Source: an uncultured Planctomycetaceae bacterium
GTDB lineage: Bacteria; Planctomycetota; Planctomycetia; Pirellulales; UBA1268
Assembly: GCA_903885855.1 (NCBI GenBank)
Contig: CAISKG010000562.1
Coordinates: 1 to 10,639 of the forward strand
Length of the DNA stretch: 10,639 nucleotides
Direction: 5' to 3'
Under the pieces are notes generated by a model, which saw nothing but the letters and a program-made list of their open reading frames with translations, did no database searches and was not told the DNA's origin. The position numbers and the translations under genes were made by a program. How positions within the stretch are numbered: the first letter of the stretch is position 1; the number at the start of each line of letters is the position of its first letter. This document shows, in pieces, positions 1 to 7,011 of this stretch.

Positions 1-101
1 GCCGCGCCGTCGGCGGCCAGGCGGTCCCAGGCGCGGGCGTTGGCGGACAGCGCCGCCTCGCGCCGCGCCCGGGGTCCGTCGGGGGGGCCGGCGTCAGTCA
101 C
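1..101 (-). CDS. Start of a gene running off the left edge; possibly class I SAM-dependent methyltransferase
   Basis: Only the first 33 codons are present. A GTG start (positions 101-99) overlaps the stop of the DUF1559 gene by 8 nt (GTGACTGA), so the two genes are probably co-transcribed and translationally coupled. The frame stays open to the window edge. The visible residues include a hydrophilic Pro/Arg-rich start and the stretch SANARAWDRLAADGA. N-termini with an N-x-x-AWD-R pattern are ones I associate with planctomycete SAM-dependent methyltransferases, but no SAM-binding motif lies inside the window, so the function is a guess. That a gene begins here is better supported, by the overlap arrangement, than what it encodes. 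It would sit downstream of the cobalamin riboswitch. Confidence 0.45.
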   Translation of the reverse strand, partial: MTDAGPPDGPRARREAALSANARAWDRLAADGA

Positions 102-1017
102 GGTCGTAGAGCGCGTCGCGCGTGGCGGGGTCGCGCGGGTCGCCGTCGCAGACGAACCCGAGCCGCTTGAACTCCATCCGCGCCGCCTGCTCGGCGGTCA
201 GCCAGGTGGCACCGGGCACCTCGACCGCGAAGGCCCACTCGTAGGTCTCGACGTGGCCGTCGAGGAAGCAGACGTTGGCCCGCGAGGCATGGCGGAAGTG
301 CACGGTGGGGAAGTTGCCGCTGGGGGGCACCAGGCCGCCGAGATTCTCCATGAAGGCGAGGTCGTACCGCACCTGTGCGCTGTCGGAAAAGAGGATCGTG
401 CGCTGCGTCTCGCGCACGCTCGAGAGGGGATAGCGGCGGTCGCGGTCCTCCAGCCGCGGCACCCAATCGGCGTCGTAGCCGATCACCGTGCCCGGGCCGA
501 GGGCGGCGTTGTAGTCGTAGCCGCTGCACATCGTGCCGTGGGTGAGGCGGTCGACCTGCCCGGGGCCGAAGGAAGGGCACTGGTAGACCGCCACGTTGCC
601 CTCCAGGTACGGCGTGAGGAGGCCGGAGGTGAAATCCACGCGCTCGGCGCCCCCGGCGGGATCGGCCGAGACGGTGCCGAACCAATAGCGGCTGCTGCCC
701 GGGTAGGGATACTGCCCGGCGAGCGTGCCGCGGATCCGGACCTCGTCGTCGACCTTGAGCGGGGGCAGCCGTCCGCGCTGGACGTCGGTGAACATGATCG
801 CCGCCAGGCCGAGCTGGCGGAGGTTGCTCGAGCAGGCGGCCGTCCGGGCCGCCTCCCGCGCCGACTGCACCGCGGGGAGCAGGAGGCCGAGCAGGACGCC
901 GATGATCGAGATCACCACCAGCAGCTCGACCATCGTGAAGGCCCGTCGGGGGGCCGGGGTGGGCATCGCACGCCGCATCGACGGGCGCAGGGCGCCCCCT
1001 GGGAAAAGCCTGGACAT
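94..1017 (-). CDS. DUF1559 protein with prepilin-type N-terminal cleavage/methylation signal
   Basis: The protein has 307 aa, normal for planctomycete DUF1559 proteins. A short basic leader ends in PRRA, followed by FTMVELLVVISIIGVLLGLL (residues 27-46), a type IV prepilin/pseudopilin signal with Glu at +5 (E31) and one membrane-spanning helix. The helix runs into the family signature LLPAVQSAREAARTAACSSN and LRQLGLA. Near the end, H243 is separated by nine residues from D253-G254, the H-X9-DG motif of this family. The -1 residue is Ala, not the usual Gly. These proteins are thought to be inner-membrane-anchored and exposed to the periplasm; their exact role is unknown. The start at 1017 is chosen because GAGGAG lies 8 nt upstream; in-frame ATGs at 978 and 966 are alternatives that keep the signal intact. 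The gene lies behind a cobalamin riboswitch and overlaps the next gene. Confidence 0.93.
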   Translation of the reverse strand: MSRLFPGGALRPSMRRAMPTPAPRRAFTMVELLVVISIIGVLLGLLLPAVQSAREAARTAACSSNLRQLGLAAIMFTDVQRGRLPPLKVDDEVRIRGTLAGQYPYPGSSRYWFGTVSADPAGGAERVDFTSGLLTPYLEGNVAVYQCPSFGPGQVDRLTHGTMCSGYDYNAALGPGTVIGYDADWVPRLEDRDRRYPLSSVRETQRTILFSDSAQVRYDLAFMENLGGLVPPSGNFPTVHFRHASRANVCFLDGHVETYEWAFAVEVPGATWLTAEQAARMEFKRLGFVCDGDPRDPATRDALYDRD

Positions 1018-1039
1018 CGCTCTGACTCCTCGCGGAGCG
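1018..1039 (-). promoter_or_regulatory. Ribosome binding site of the DUF1559 gene inside a small hairpin
   Basis: On the minus strand the 22 nt before the ATG can fold with CGCTC (1039-1035) pairing to GAGCG (1022-1018). The SD (GAGGAG) falls between the arms, and an inner CTCC/GGAG pairing competes with it. The hairpin ends at the base next to the start codon. This could let the upstream riboswitch act on translation initiation. The pairing is visible in the sequence; the regulatory role is inference. Confidence 0.5.
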
Positions 1040-1201
1040 ACGCCACGGCACGGGCGGCCGCACGCGCGCGGGGCACGATCCGCCCCGCCGCCACGCGACC
1101 GTCCCCGCTTCGGCCACCGCCCCGACCTGGCGACTGCGGGGCACGCACGTGCCCCGTGCCCGTGGCGCCGCCCTCGCAGCGACCACGTGCTCCTCTCGAC
1201 G
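1040..1201 (-). promoter_or_regulatory. Leader between riboswitch aptamer and DUF1559 gene (possible expression platform)
   Basis: This stretch contains no convincing gene. A 7-bp hairpin, CGGGGCA / TGCCCCG with a 6-nt loop, lies at 1137-1156, nested in a longer imperfect stem (GGTCGCTGCG with CGCAGTCGCC, including wobbles and one mismatch). No run of T follows it, so a classical intrinsic terminator is not supported. Control of translation, or of Rho access, is more likely. The role is inferred from its position between aptamer and gene. Confidence 0.45.
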
Positions 1202-1462
1202 GCTGGTAGGTCTTCTGACTCGCGGGTCCGTGTTTCCACGGCGATCGGCCGTCGGCCTTCTCGCCGGGCCGATCCCTGAGGGGATCGGGCCCGGCAATGG
1301 CCGGGAAGGACGGTCGACCGGCAGCGGCGCCGGCGCGGCCCCGAAAAAGGGTACGCGGCGGCGGACGATGCCCTCCGATCACAGCGGCGGGGCCGTCCCG
1401 GATTCGCACCGGGTTCCCTGGTTCCCCCCCCGGCCGCGAGCCGCGAACGGGAAGGCACCAGC
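1202..1462 (-). promoter_or_regulatory. Cobalamin (B12) riboswitch aptamer
   Basis: On the minus strand, in order: a 5' P1 arm GCTGGT (1462-1457) overlapping the conserved GGTGCC; the conserved core AGGGAAcCCGGTGCGAATCC, then GGGACGGCCCCGCCGCTGTGA (1419-1379), which carries the GGGAA..CCGGTG..AAtCCGG and CCCCGC..CTGT blocks; an insertion of about 77 nt; GCCATTG (1301-1295), standing for the conserved GCCACTG; a long stem (1295-1264, one bulge, TGAG loop); then GAGAAGGCC; and finally GCGAGTCAGAAGACCTACC, the strongly conserved 3' block. The closing ACCAGC (1207-1202) pairs perfectly with the 5' GCTGGT. Both sequence blocks and their pairing match the Rfam cobalamin family as I know it. A bound cobalamin would normally lower expression of the downstream gene, here the DUF1559 gene. 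The subclass (adenosyl- or methyl/aquocobalamin) cannot be assigned by eye. Confidence 0.93.
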
Positions 1463-1474
1463 GTCAGGGGGGCG

Positions 1475-1502
1475 AGTGTAGGGGAGGGGCAGACCCTGTC
1501 AA
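1475..1502 (-). promoter_or_regulatory. Sigma-70-type promoter of the riboswitch-DUF1559 unit
   Basis: On the minus strand a perfect TTGACA -35 box (1502-1497) is followed after 16 nt by TACACT (1480-1475, four of six matches to TATAAT). Transcription would begin near 1468, only a few bases before the first paired base of the riboswitch at 1462. This fit between promoter and aptamer supports both calls. Confidence 0.75.
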
Positions 1503-1627
1503 CGGTCCGGTGCCCGCCCCACCGTCCGTCAGGGTTTGCCATCCCGCGGCGCGCATGTGTGAAGGTGTGACGGTGGGGGAAGGACTGCGCGTGAAACCGT
1601 GCCGGTCGTAGGCCCTCGGCCCGCAGG

Positions 1628-1910
1628 GTTTGCGCCGTGCGAACGCCGCGCAAGGCTTGCCCAGGAGTCACCACAAGTCCTTTGCCGGGAAAAACTTGGA
1701 GGTCGCTCAAGCCGCTTTCGAGGGCCGTCCGATACCCCGTTGTGTCCCCGGGGCATCACCGTGCCCGTCGGGCAACCAGGGGTCGGCAGCAACCTGCCAA
1801 GCATCGAGTCACGGAATGGCTCGACAGGCCTGCCGCGGATGAGTTCGTGGATCACACGCTTCGGGGTAACGACCTCGCGAACGGGACCTCAGCCTCCCGC
1901 GTGATCCGCA
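1628..1910 (+). promoter_or_regulatory. Non-coding, hairpin-rich leader upstream of the cysteine-rich protein gene
   Basis: About 430 bp lie between the riboswitch promoter and the next gene, with no convincing ORF. Several short hairpins occur in series: 1628-1644 (GTTTGCG/TGCGAAC with wobbles), 1762-1774 (TGCCCG-T-CGGGCA, a tight palindrome), 1785-1798 (GGCAG-CAAC-CTGCC), 1805-1823 (CGAGTCA-CGGAA-TGGCTCG, 7 bp with one wobble), and a larger one pairing 1849-1859 with 1899-1907 (GGATCAC..GC with GCGTGATCC). The last ends just before the SD. I could not find a convincing -35/-10 pair on the plus strand and recognise no known RNA family. In such GC-rich DNA, some of these hairpins may be chance. 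Confidence 0.35.
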
Positions 1911-1930
1911 GTCAAAGGAGATGTGGCTCG

Positions 1931-2854
1931 ATGAAGCGTATGTTGTTCCTCGGTGCGCTGGTCCTCGGCGTCACCGTTTGTAGCCAGTCCTTCGGCTTCG
2001 AGATCCTCGATCGGATGCTCGGGTGCCGGAAGGGTGGCGCGTCGTGCACGTCGTGCAGCAGCGACCCCGGGTGCGCCGCTGGCAACGGGTGCGCCGATGC
2101 CTGCGAGCCCGGCTGCGGTGCCGGCAACGGCTGCCTCGGCGGTCGCGGTGGTGAGCCCGGCTGCGGTGCCGGCAACGGGTGTGCGGAGCCGGCCTGCGAC
2201 GCGGGCAACGGCTGCTGCGACACCGGCTGCACCTCCGCCCCGAAGTGCCGTAAGAAGCACTCGCTGTTCGGCGGGCTGAAGGGGCTGTTCGAGAACTGCA
2301 AGCGCAAGAGCCACGGCTGCACCGGCAATGTCGGCTGCGACGCGGATCCCGCCTGCGGTGCCGGCAACGGCTGTGCCGATGCCTGCGAGCCCGGCTGCGG
2401 TGCCGGCAACGGCTGCCTCGGCGGTCGCGGTGCGGAGCCCGGCTGCGGTGCCGGCAACGGTTGTGCGTGCAATGCTGATCCCGGCTGCGGTGCCGGCAAC
2501 GGGTGTGCGGAGCCGGCCTGCGATGCGGGCAATGGCTGCGCCGACGCCGGTTGCACCTCTGCTCCCCGGAAGAAGCACAAGTCGATCCTCGCCGGGTTCT
2601 TCAAGGCTCTCCACAGCAAGAAGGGCCACAAGAGCTGCACGAGCGGCGGGTGCGCCGGCGGCTGCAGCGACGCCTGCGAGCCGGGCTGCGGTGCGGAGCC
2701 CGGGTGCGGGGCCGGCAACGGCTGCGGCAACGGCTGCGTCGATCCGGCGTGTGGTGCGGTTGGCATGATCGAGTCGGCCCCGACGCCGAACGCGACTGCC
2801 GCCCGCAAGACGAGCAAGATGGTCCAGGTCAGCCGGACCGTCACCGCGAAGTGA
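1931..2854 (+). CDS. Secreted cysteine-rich repeat protein (AGNGC repeats with basic linkers)
   Basis: The 307-aa protein has a signal peptide (MKRMLFLGALVLGVTVCSQS, probable cleavage after SFG at residue 22), so it is exported. I count 41 Cys, 40 of them after the signal. AGNGC occurs ten times (residues 49-54, 63-68, 79-84, 90-95, 143-148, 157-162, 173-178, 187-192, 198-203, 260-265), mostly as PGCGAGNGC or ACDAGNGC. Two Lys/His-rich linkers follow CTSAP (residues 99-130 and 208-236), dividing the protein into three Cys modules. A low-Cys tail (277-307) ends it. The start is set by AAAGGAG at 1914-1920, 10 nt upstream. An intrinsic terminator follows, so it appears monocistronic. The function is unknown: regularly spaced Cys/His suggest either many disulfides or metal binding, and the basic linkers suggest contact with an anionic surface. 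I recognise no named family. Confidence 0.85.
   Translation: MKRMLFLGALVLGVTVCSQSFGFEILDRMLGCRKGGASCTSCSSDPGCAAGNGCADACEPGCGAGNGCLGGRGGEPGCGAGNGCAEPACDAGNGCCDTGCTSAPKCRKKHSLFGGLKGLFENCKRKSHGCTGNVGCDADPACGAGNGCADACEPGCGAGNGCLGGRGAEPGCGAGNGCACNADPGCGAGNGCAEPACDAGNGCADAGCTSAPRKKHKSILAGFFKALHSKKGHKSCTSGGCAGGCSDACEPGCGAEPGCGAGNGCGNGCVDPACGAVGMIESAPTPNATAARKTSKMVQVSRTVTAK
2093..2150 (+). repeat. First copy of a 58-bp direct repeat inside the cysteine-rich gene
   Basis: These 58 bases are identical to 2375-2432. The offset of 282 bp is a multiple of three, so the copies code the same residues (ADACEPGCGAGNGCLGGRG). Shorter related units such as GGCTGCGGTGCCGGCAACGG recur many times between 2075 and 2720. 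Identity at third codon positions indicates recent duplication or gene conversion. Confidence 0.9.
2375..2432 (+). repeat. Second copy of the 58-bp direct repeat inside the cysteine-rich gene
   Basis: This copy is identical to 2093-2150. After it the two copies diverge: the second copy carries an additional 14-residue unit (ACNADPGCGAGNGC) absent from the first, consistent with slippage-type expansion of the repeat. Confidence 0.9.
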
Positions 2855-2905
2855 GCCGGGCACGGTAGGTCGATCGGAACCTGTTGCCCGACTTCGGCCA
2901 GTGAG

Positions 2906-2942
2906 CTCCGCCCGGGACCCAAAGTCCCGGGCGGAGTTTTTT
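2906..2942 (+). terminator. Intrinsic terminator after the cysteine-rich gene
   Basis: A perfect 13-bp stem (CTCCGCCCGGGAC, 2906-2918, with its complement 2924-2936) encloses a 5-nt loop (CCAAA) and is followed by six T (2937-2942). It lies 51 nt after the stop codon. The opposite strand lacks a T run after the stem, so it mainly serves the plus-strand gene and separates it from the convergent ABC operon. Confidence 0.95.
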
Positions 2943-2957
2943 GTTGCGCGCCGTCGG

Positions 2958-3653
<696 letters not shown>

Positions 3654-3676
3654 CGGCGTGGGTGACTCCGCGGGCG

Positions 3677-5194
3677 TCAGGGCCGGTCCCGGCCGGCAGG
3701 GTTCTCGAGCCGCTGCTCGAACCACCGGGAGAGGAGCGACAACGGCCAGCTCATCGCCAGGTAGAGCAGCGCCGTCACCACCGCCAGCTCGGCGATCCGG
3801 CCGCTCGACAGCGCCAGCACGCTGTAGCGCTTCGTCAGCTCCACCACCGTGATCGCCGAGCAGACGCTCGTGTCCTTGAACAGCGCGATGAAGTCGCTCG
3901 TCACCGGCGGCATCACGATCCGCACCGCCTGGGGCACGACCACGTGGCGCAGCGCCTGCCACTTCGACATTCCCAGCGCCAGCGCCGCCTCGAGCTGCCC
4001 CGGCGGCACCGCCTTGAGCCCCGCCCGGTAGATCTCCGACTCGTAGGCCGAGTAGTTGAGCGCCAGGCCGAGGATCGCGGCCGCCAGCGCCGGCAGCGCC
4101 AGCCCCACCTTCGGCAGCAGGTAGAAGATGGCGTAGAGCTGGAGGAGCAGCGGCGTGCCGCGCAGCACCTCGACGTAGAGCGTGAGCGCCGGCCGCAGCC
4201 AGGCCGGCCCGTGCAGGCGTCCCACGGCCACCGAGAGCCCGAGGACGACCGCCAGCGGGAAGGCGGCGCAGGAGAGCAGGATCGTCATCCCGGCCGAGCG
4301 CAGCAGGAGCGGGAGCGTGGAGCGCATGAGCTCGGCCAGGCCCGAGCGCGGCGCCGGCGGCACCTCGGCGGCGTCGCGGAGGAGGAGCATCTGCTGCCGC
4401 CCGGCCATGTCCCAGCGGTCGTAGAGGGCCTCGAGCCTGCCGTCAGCGACGAGCCGGCCGAGGGCGTCGTCGATCGCGGCGCCGAGCGCCGGGGTGTCGG
4501 GCGCGGTGAGGATCACGTAGGTGCCGCCGGCGAAGGGCCGCCCCACGCAGCGCAGCTCCGGGAAGCGGTCGGCGTTGAACCAGGCGATGCAGTCGTCCAT
4601 CAGCGCCGCGTCGATGACGCGCGAGCGCACCTGCTCGAGGCAGTCGACGGTGCCGTCGAAGCCGACCACCTCGACGCGCAGGTCGCCGCGGCGCCGCATC
4701 TCGATCTCGGCCGCCGACCCGGTGAGCACGCCCACGCGCCACGGGCCCGCCGGGCCCTCCCCGGCCAGCCCCTCCACCGAGTCCAGCGCCACGTCGCGCC
4801 GGGCCACCAGCTGCAGCGCGTAGGCGTAATAGGGGCGCGAGCAGCGCCAGTCGCGCTGCCGCTCGGGGGTCGACTCGAAGCCGTTGATGACGCAGTCGGC
4901 GGAGCGGCCGAGGAGGAGCGGGAGGCGGTCCCACTGCCCCTGCTGGAAACGCGGCTCGACCCCCAGCTCCGCCGCCACAAGCGCCGCCAGTTCGACCTCG
5001 AATCCCCGCAGCCGGGCGGGGTCGTCGGGATCGGCGTAGACGTGGGGCCCGCCCCCCTCCTGATCGGCCGCCCACACCAGGCTCCCGCGGGCACGGACGG
5101 CGTCGAGGTCGGCCGCGTGGGCCGGCGGGAGGAGCGCGGCGGCGCCGAGCAGCGCGCGGGCGAGGATGCGGCGGGCGGGGCGCGGCGGCCTCAT
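3677..5194 (-). CDS. Amino acid ABC transporter: substrate-binding domain fused to permease
   Basis: The 505-aa protein joins two transporter parts usually encoded separately. Residues 1-27 form a signal peptide (LLPPAHA, then ADL). Residues about 30-268 are a family 3 solute-binding domain: GFEVELAALVAAELG (64-78), STPERQRDWRCSRPYY (108-123) with Arg112, the usual ligand alpha-carboxylate-binding Arg, and RVIDAALMDD (192-201). Residues about 285-495 are a HisM/GlnP-type permease with several membrane helices, the sequence EVLRGTPLLLQLY (342-354), the EAA loop EAALALGMSKWQALRHVV (402-419) that contacts the ATPase, and SDFIALFKDTS (433-443). The binding domain would be tethered outside the membrane. 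Two permease domains are needed, so a homodimer is expected. The start overlaps the preceding GTPase stop as ATGA. SBP-permease fusions of this kind are known, for example GlnP. Confidence 0.94.
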   Translation of the reverse strand: MRPPRPARRILARALLGAAALLPPAHAADLDAVRARGSLVWAADQEGGGPHVYADPDDPARLRGFEVELAALVAAELGVEPRFQQGQWDRLPLLLGRSADCVINGFESTPERQRDWRCSRPYYAYALQLVARRDVALDSVEGLAGEGPAGPWRVGVLTGSAAEIEMRRRGDLRVEVVGFDGTVDCLEQVRSRVIDAALMDDCIAWFNADRFPELRCVGRPFAGGTYVILTAPDTPALGAAIDDALGRLVADGRLEALYDRWDMAGRQQMLLLRDAAEVPPAPRSGLAELMRSTLPLLLRSAGMTILLSCAAFPLAVVLGLSVAVGRLHGPAWLRPALTLYVEVLRGTPLLLQLYAIFYLLPKVGLALPALAAAILGLALNYSAYESEIYRAGLKAVPPGQLEAALALGMSKWQALRHVVVPQAVRIVMPPVTSDFIALFKDTSVCSAITVVELTKRYSVLALSSGRIAELAVVTALLYLAMSWPLSLLSRWFEQRLENPAGRDRP

Positions 5195-7011
5195 GGCCCC
5201 CTCCGCGCTAAGCGGCCCAGCGACGACCGCCCCTCGTCGACGCGCGCCGCGAGCGCCGCCAGGCGCGCGTCGAGCCGGTCGGCCTCGGCGACGAACGCCG
5301 CGGTGCGCTCCGCGGCGGCGGCGAAGTCGGCGACGAGGGGATCGACGAGCCGGGCCCCGGGGAGCCGGTCGACCAGCCGCGTGACGTCGCGGGCCAGCCC
5401 GGCACGGATCCTGGAGAACACCAGCCAGCGGAGCACGAGCCCCCAGAGCACGATCCACACCAGGGCCTCCTGGAGGAAGCCGCCGCCGGAGGTTCCCTGC
5501 CCGAGCCAGAGGTGGCCGTGGAAGAAGTTCCAGGCGGCCCGGCCGAGGACGGCGACGATCATCGCCGCGAAGGCCACCTCGCACACCAGCCGCGCCACGC
5601 GCGACTCCGAGCGGTCGCGCCGCTCGGAGACGAGCCGGTCGATCCCGGCCGCCAGCCAGCGGCCGGTGCGCTCGAGGAGCGTCGCCACCGAGGATTGCAC
5701 CGCCGCCGCGTCGAGCCGCGTCCGGCCCACGAGCGGCTCGCCCACCCCGGCGCGCGCGGCGAGCCCCACGAGCACGCTCCGCGACTGCTCGACGTCGGCC
5801 TCGGAGAGCCCCACCTCCTCGATCGACTGCCAGGCGCCGTCGCCGCTCGCCGGCGGCGCGATCCCCTGCCCCGCGAGGACGCGGCCCACGAATCCACCCG
5901 GCCGCAGCCGGGGCCACAGCGCGCCCAGCGCGGCCGTGGCATGGAGGAACATCGAGAACGGCCCCCCGTGCCAGCGCTCGACGAGCTCGTCCTCGAGGAC
6001 GCGCTGCCACGCCGGCCGGCTGACGCGGAGCTTCGTCTCCACCGCCCGGCTCATCAGCCCCTCGAGGCGGCGCCGCTCCGACTCGACGCCCGAGGCGAGA
6101 TCGGCCACCGGCTGCCGCAGCGGCTCGAGCTGGCCCTGCGCCTGCCGCAGGAACCAGCCGGCCAGGTCGAGGGCCCCGGTGCGCCGCACGCGCCGCGCCG
6201 CCCGGCCGACGAGTTCCTCGTCGATCGAGCGCACCAGCGCGAGAAAGCCCGCTTCCGGCTCGAGCCCCGCGGCCGCCCGCCGGAAGGCCTCCAGGCCGTC
6301 GAGACGGTGGATCACCGGCGCTTCGATCCCCTGGCGCTCGAGTTCCCGCCGCCAGTCGTCGCGGATGTCGGCGTCGCGCGAGGCGTGCGTCTGCACGAAG
6401 ATCAGCGGCCGGCCGGGGGCGTACGCGGCCACCTCGCGGGCCACGCTCCAGGAGCGGTACTTCTGCGCGGTGGCCACCAGCAGCAGCACGTCGCACGCCG
6501 GCAGGATCCGCTCGAGGAGGTCGCGGTTGCGGTTGCTGTCGCTCGGCCGCCCGGCGGCGGGGGCGGCGTCGTCGCCCTGGGTGTCGGGATCCGGGCAATC
6601 GACCAGCACGATGTTGGCGACGGCGGGGGCGTCGCTCGTGACGACGCGCGCCCCGATGCCGGCCAGATCGAGCCACGAGCAGTCGACGTCCCTGGCCACC
6701 ACCACCACCGGCGCCACGGTGGTGGGCCGGGCCACGTCCCCCGCCGGGCTCACGTCGCGGCCGGCCAGGGCGTTGACCAGCGTGCTTTTGCCCGTGCCGG
6801 TGCCGCCGACCACGCCGACGACGAGCACGCGCGACAGCTCGCGGCGGGCGCGGTCGAGGCGGCCCGCCACGCCGTCCCACTCCGCGCGCACGCGCCGCGC
6901 GGGAGGCCACTCGGACAGGCTGCCGCTCCAGCGGTCGAGCGATCCGACGAGCTCGTCGAAGCCGGCGTCGTCGAATCCGGCGGCGGCCGGGAGGGAATCG
7001 GGGGGGGTCAT
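5191..7011 (-). CDS. Membrane-anchored P-loop GTPase (second of a pair)
   Basis: The 606-aa protein has a GTPase domain from about residue 60 to 250: VVGVVGGTGTGKSTLVNALAG (P-loop 69-77), RPTT (95-98, G2-like Thr) and NIVLVDCPDPDT (133-144, G3 with D138xxD141 instead of DxxG). ACDVLLLVATAQKY (172-185) follows. The G4 position reads FVQTHASRD (205-213), lacking a normal N/TKxD, so guanine specificity may be relaxed or set differently. A long, mostly helical, charged region (about 255-470) follows, then two hydrophobic segments (about 477-497 and 512-531) and a helical C-terminus. The layout (GTPase, helices, paired membrane segments) resembles dynamin-like/membrane-remodelling GTPases, but no such family is proven. 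It starts by ATGA overlap with the upstream GTPase and ends by ATGA overlap with the transporter gene, so all are probably translated together. The biological role is unknown. Confidence 0.85.
   Translation of the reverse strand: MTPPDSLPAAAGFDDAGFDELVGSLDRWSGSLSEWPPARRVRAEWDGVAGRLDRARRELSRVLVVGVVGGTGTGKSTLVNALAGRDVSPAGDVARPTTVAPVVVVARDVDCSWLDLAGIGARVVTSDAPAVANIVLVDCPDPDTQGDDAAPAAGRPSDSNRNRDLLERILPACDVLLLVATAQKYRSWSVAREVAAYAPGRPLIFVQTHASRDADIRDDWRRELERQGIEAPVIHRLDGLEAFRRAAAGLEPEAGFLALVRSIDEELVGRAARRVRRTGALDLAGWFLRQAQGQLEPLRQPVADLASGVESERRRLEGLMSRAVETKLRVSRPAWQRVLEDELVERWHGGPFSMFLHATAALGALWPRLRPGGFVGRVLAGQGIAPPASGDGAWQSIEEVGLSEADVEQSRSVLVGLAARAGVGEPLVGRTRLDAAAVQSSVATLLERTGRWLAAGIDRLVSERRDRSESRVARLVCEVAFAAMIVAVLGRAAWNFFHGHLWLGQGTSGGGFLQEALVWIVLWGLVLRWLVFSRIRAGLARDVTRLVDRLPGARLVDPLVADFAAAAERTAAFVAEADRLDARLAALAARVDEGRSSLGRLARRGP

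Noticed and set aside
1137..1156. Hairpin after the riboswitch as an intrinsic terminator
   Set aside because: The stem is strong but no T run follows on the minus strand; kept only as part of a possible expression platform.
98..1297. Minus-strand 399-codon frame overlapping DUF1559 gene and riboswitch
   Set aside because: Low-complexity Arg/Pro/Ala product in a shifted frame through a recognisable gene and a structured RNA; no motif. A GTG with AGGAG near 1190 in this frame was also considered, but spacing is poor.
1529..1904. Short frames on both strands in the leader region (about 100 codons each)
   Set aside because: Proline/arginine-rich, no SD, no recognisable domain; they cross the hairpin-rich leader and, at the left, the riboswitch promoter side.
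1921..1930. ATG at 1921 as start of a different frame directly after the SD
   Set aside because: It abuts GGAG with no spacer, and its frame lacks the signal peptide and Cys repeats; ATG 1931 has correct spacing.
1931..1999. Lipoprotein signal at Cys17 of the cysteine-rich protein
   Set aside because: The residue before Cys is Val, not Gly/Ala/Ser, so the lipobox is not met; a normal signal peptidase site after SFG fits better.
2070..2720. CRISPR-like array of short direct repeats
   Set aside because: Repeats are in-frame codons for Cys-rich units, with irregular spacing and no unique spacers.
1889..2863. Minus-strand frames opposite the cysteine-rich gene giving Ala/Gly or Pro/Gln repeats
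   Set aside because: Their repeats are mirror images of the AGNGC coding repeats; the plus frame has signal peptide, SD and terminator.
3654..3962. N-terminal extension of the ATPase up to 334 residues
   Set aside because: The added residues are low-complexity and overlap the permease C-terminus in another frame; the conserved ATPase begins at MIDVLAL.
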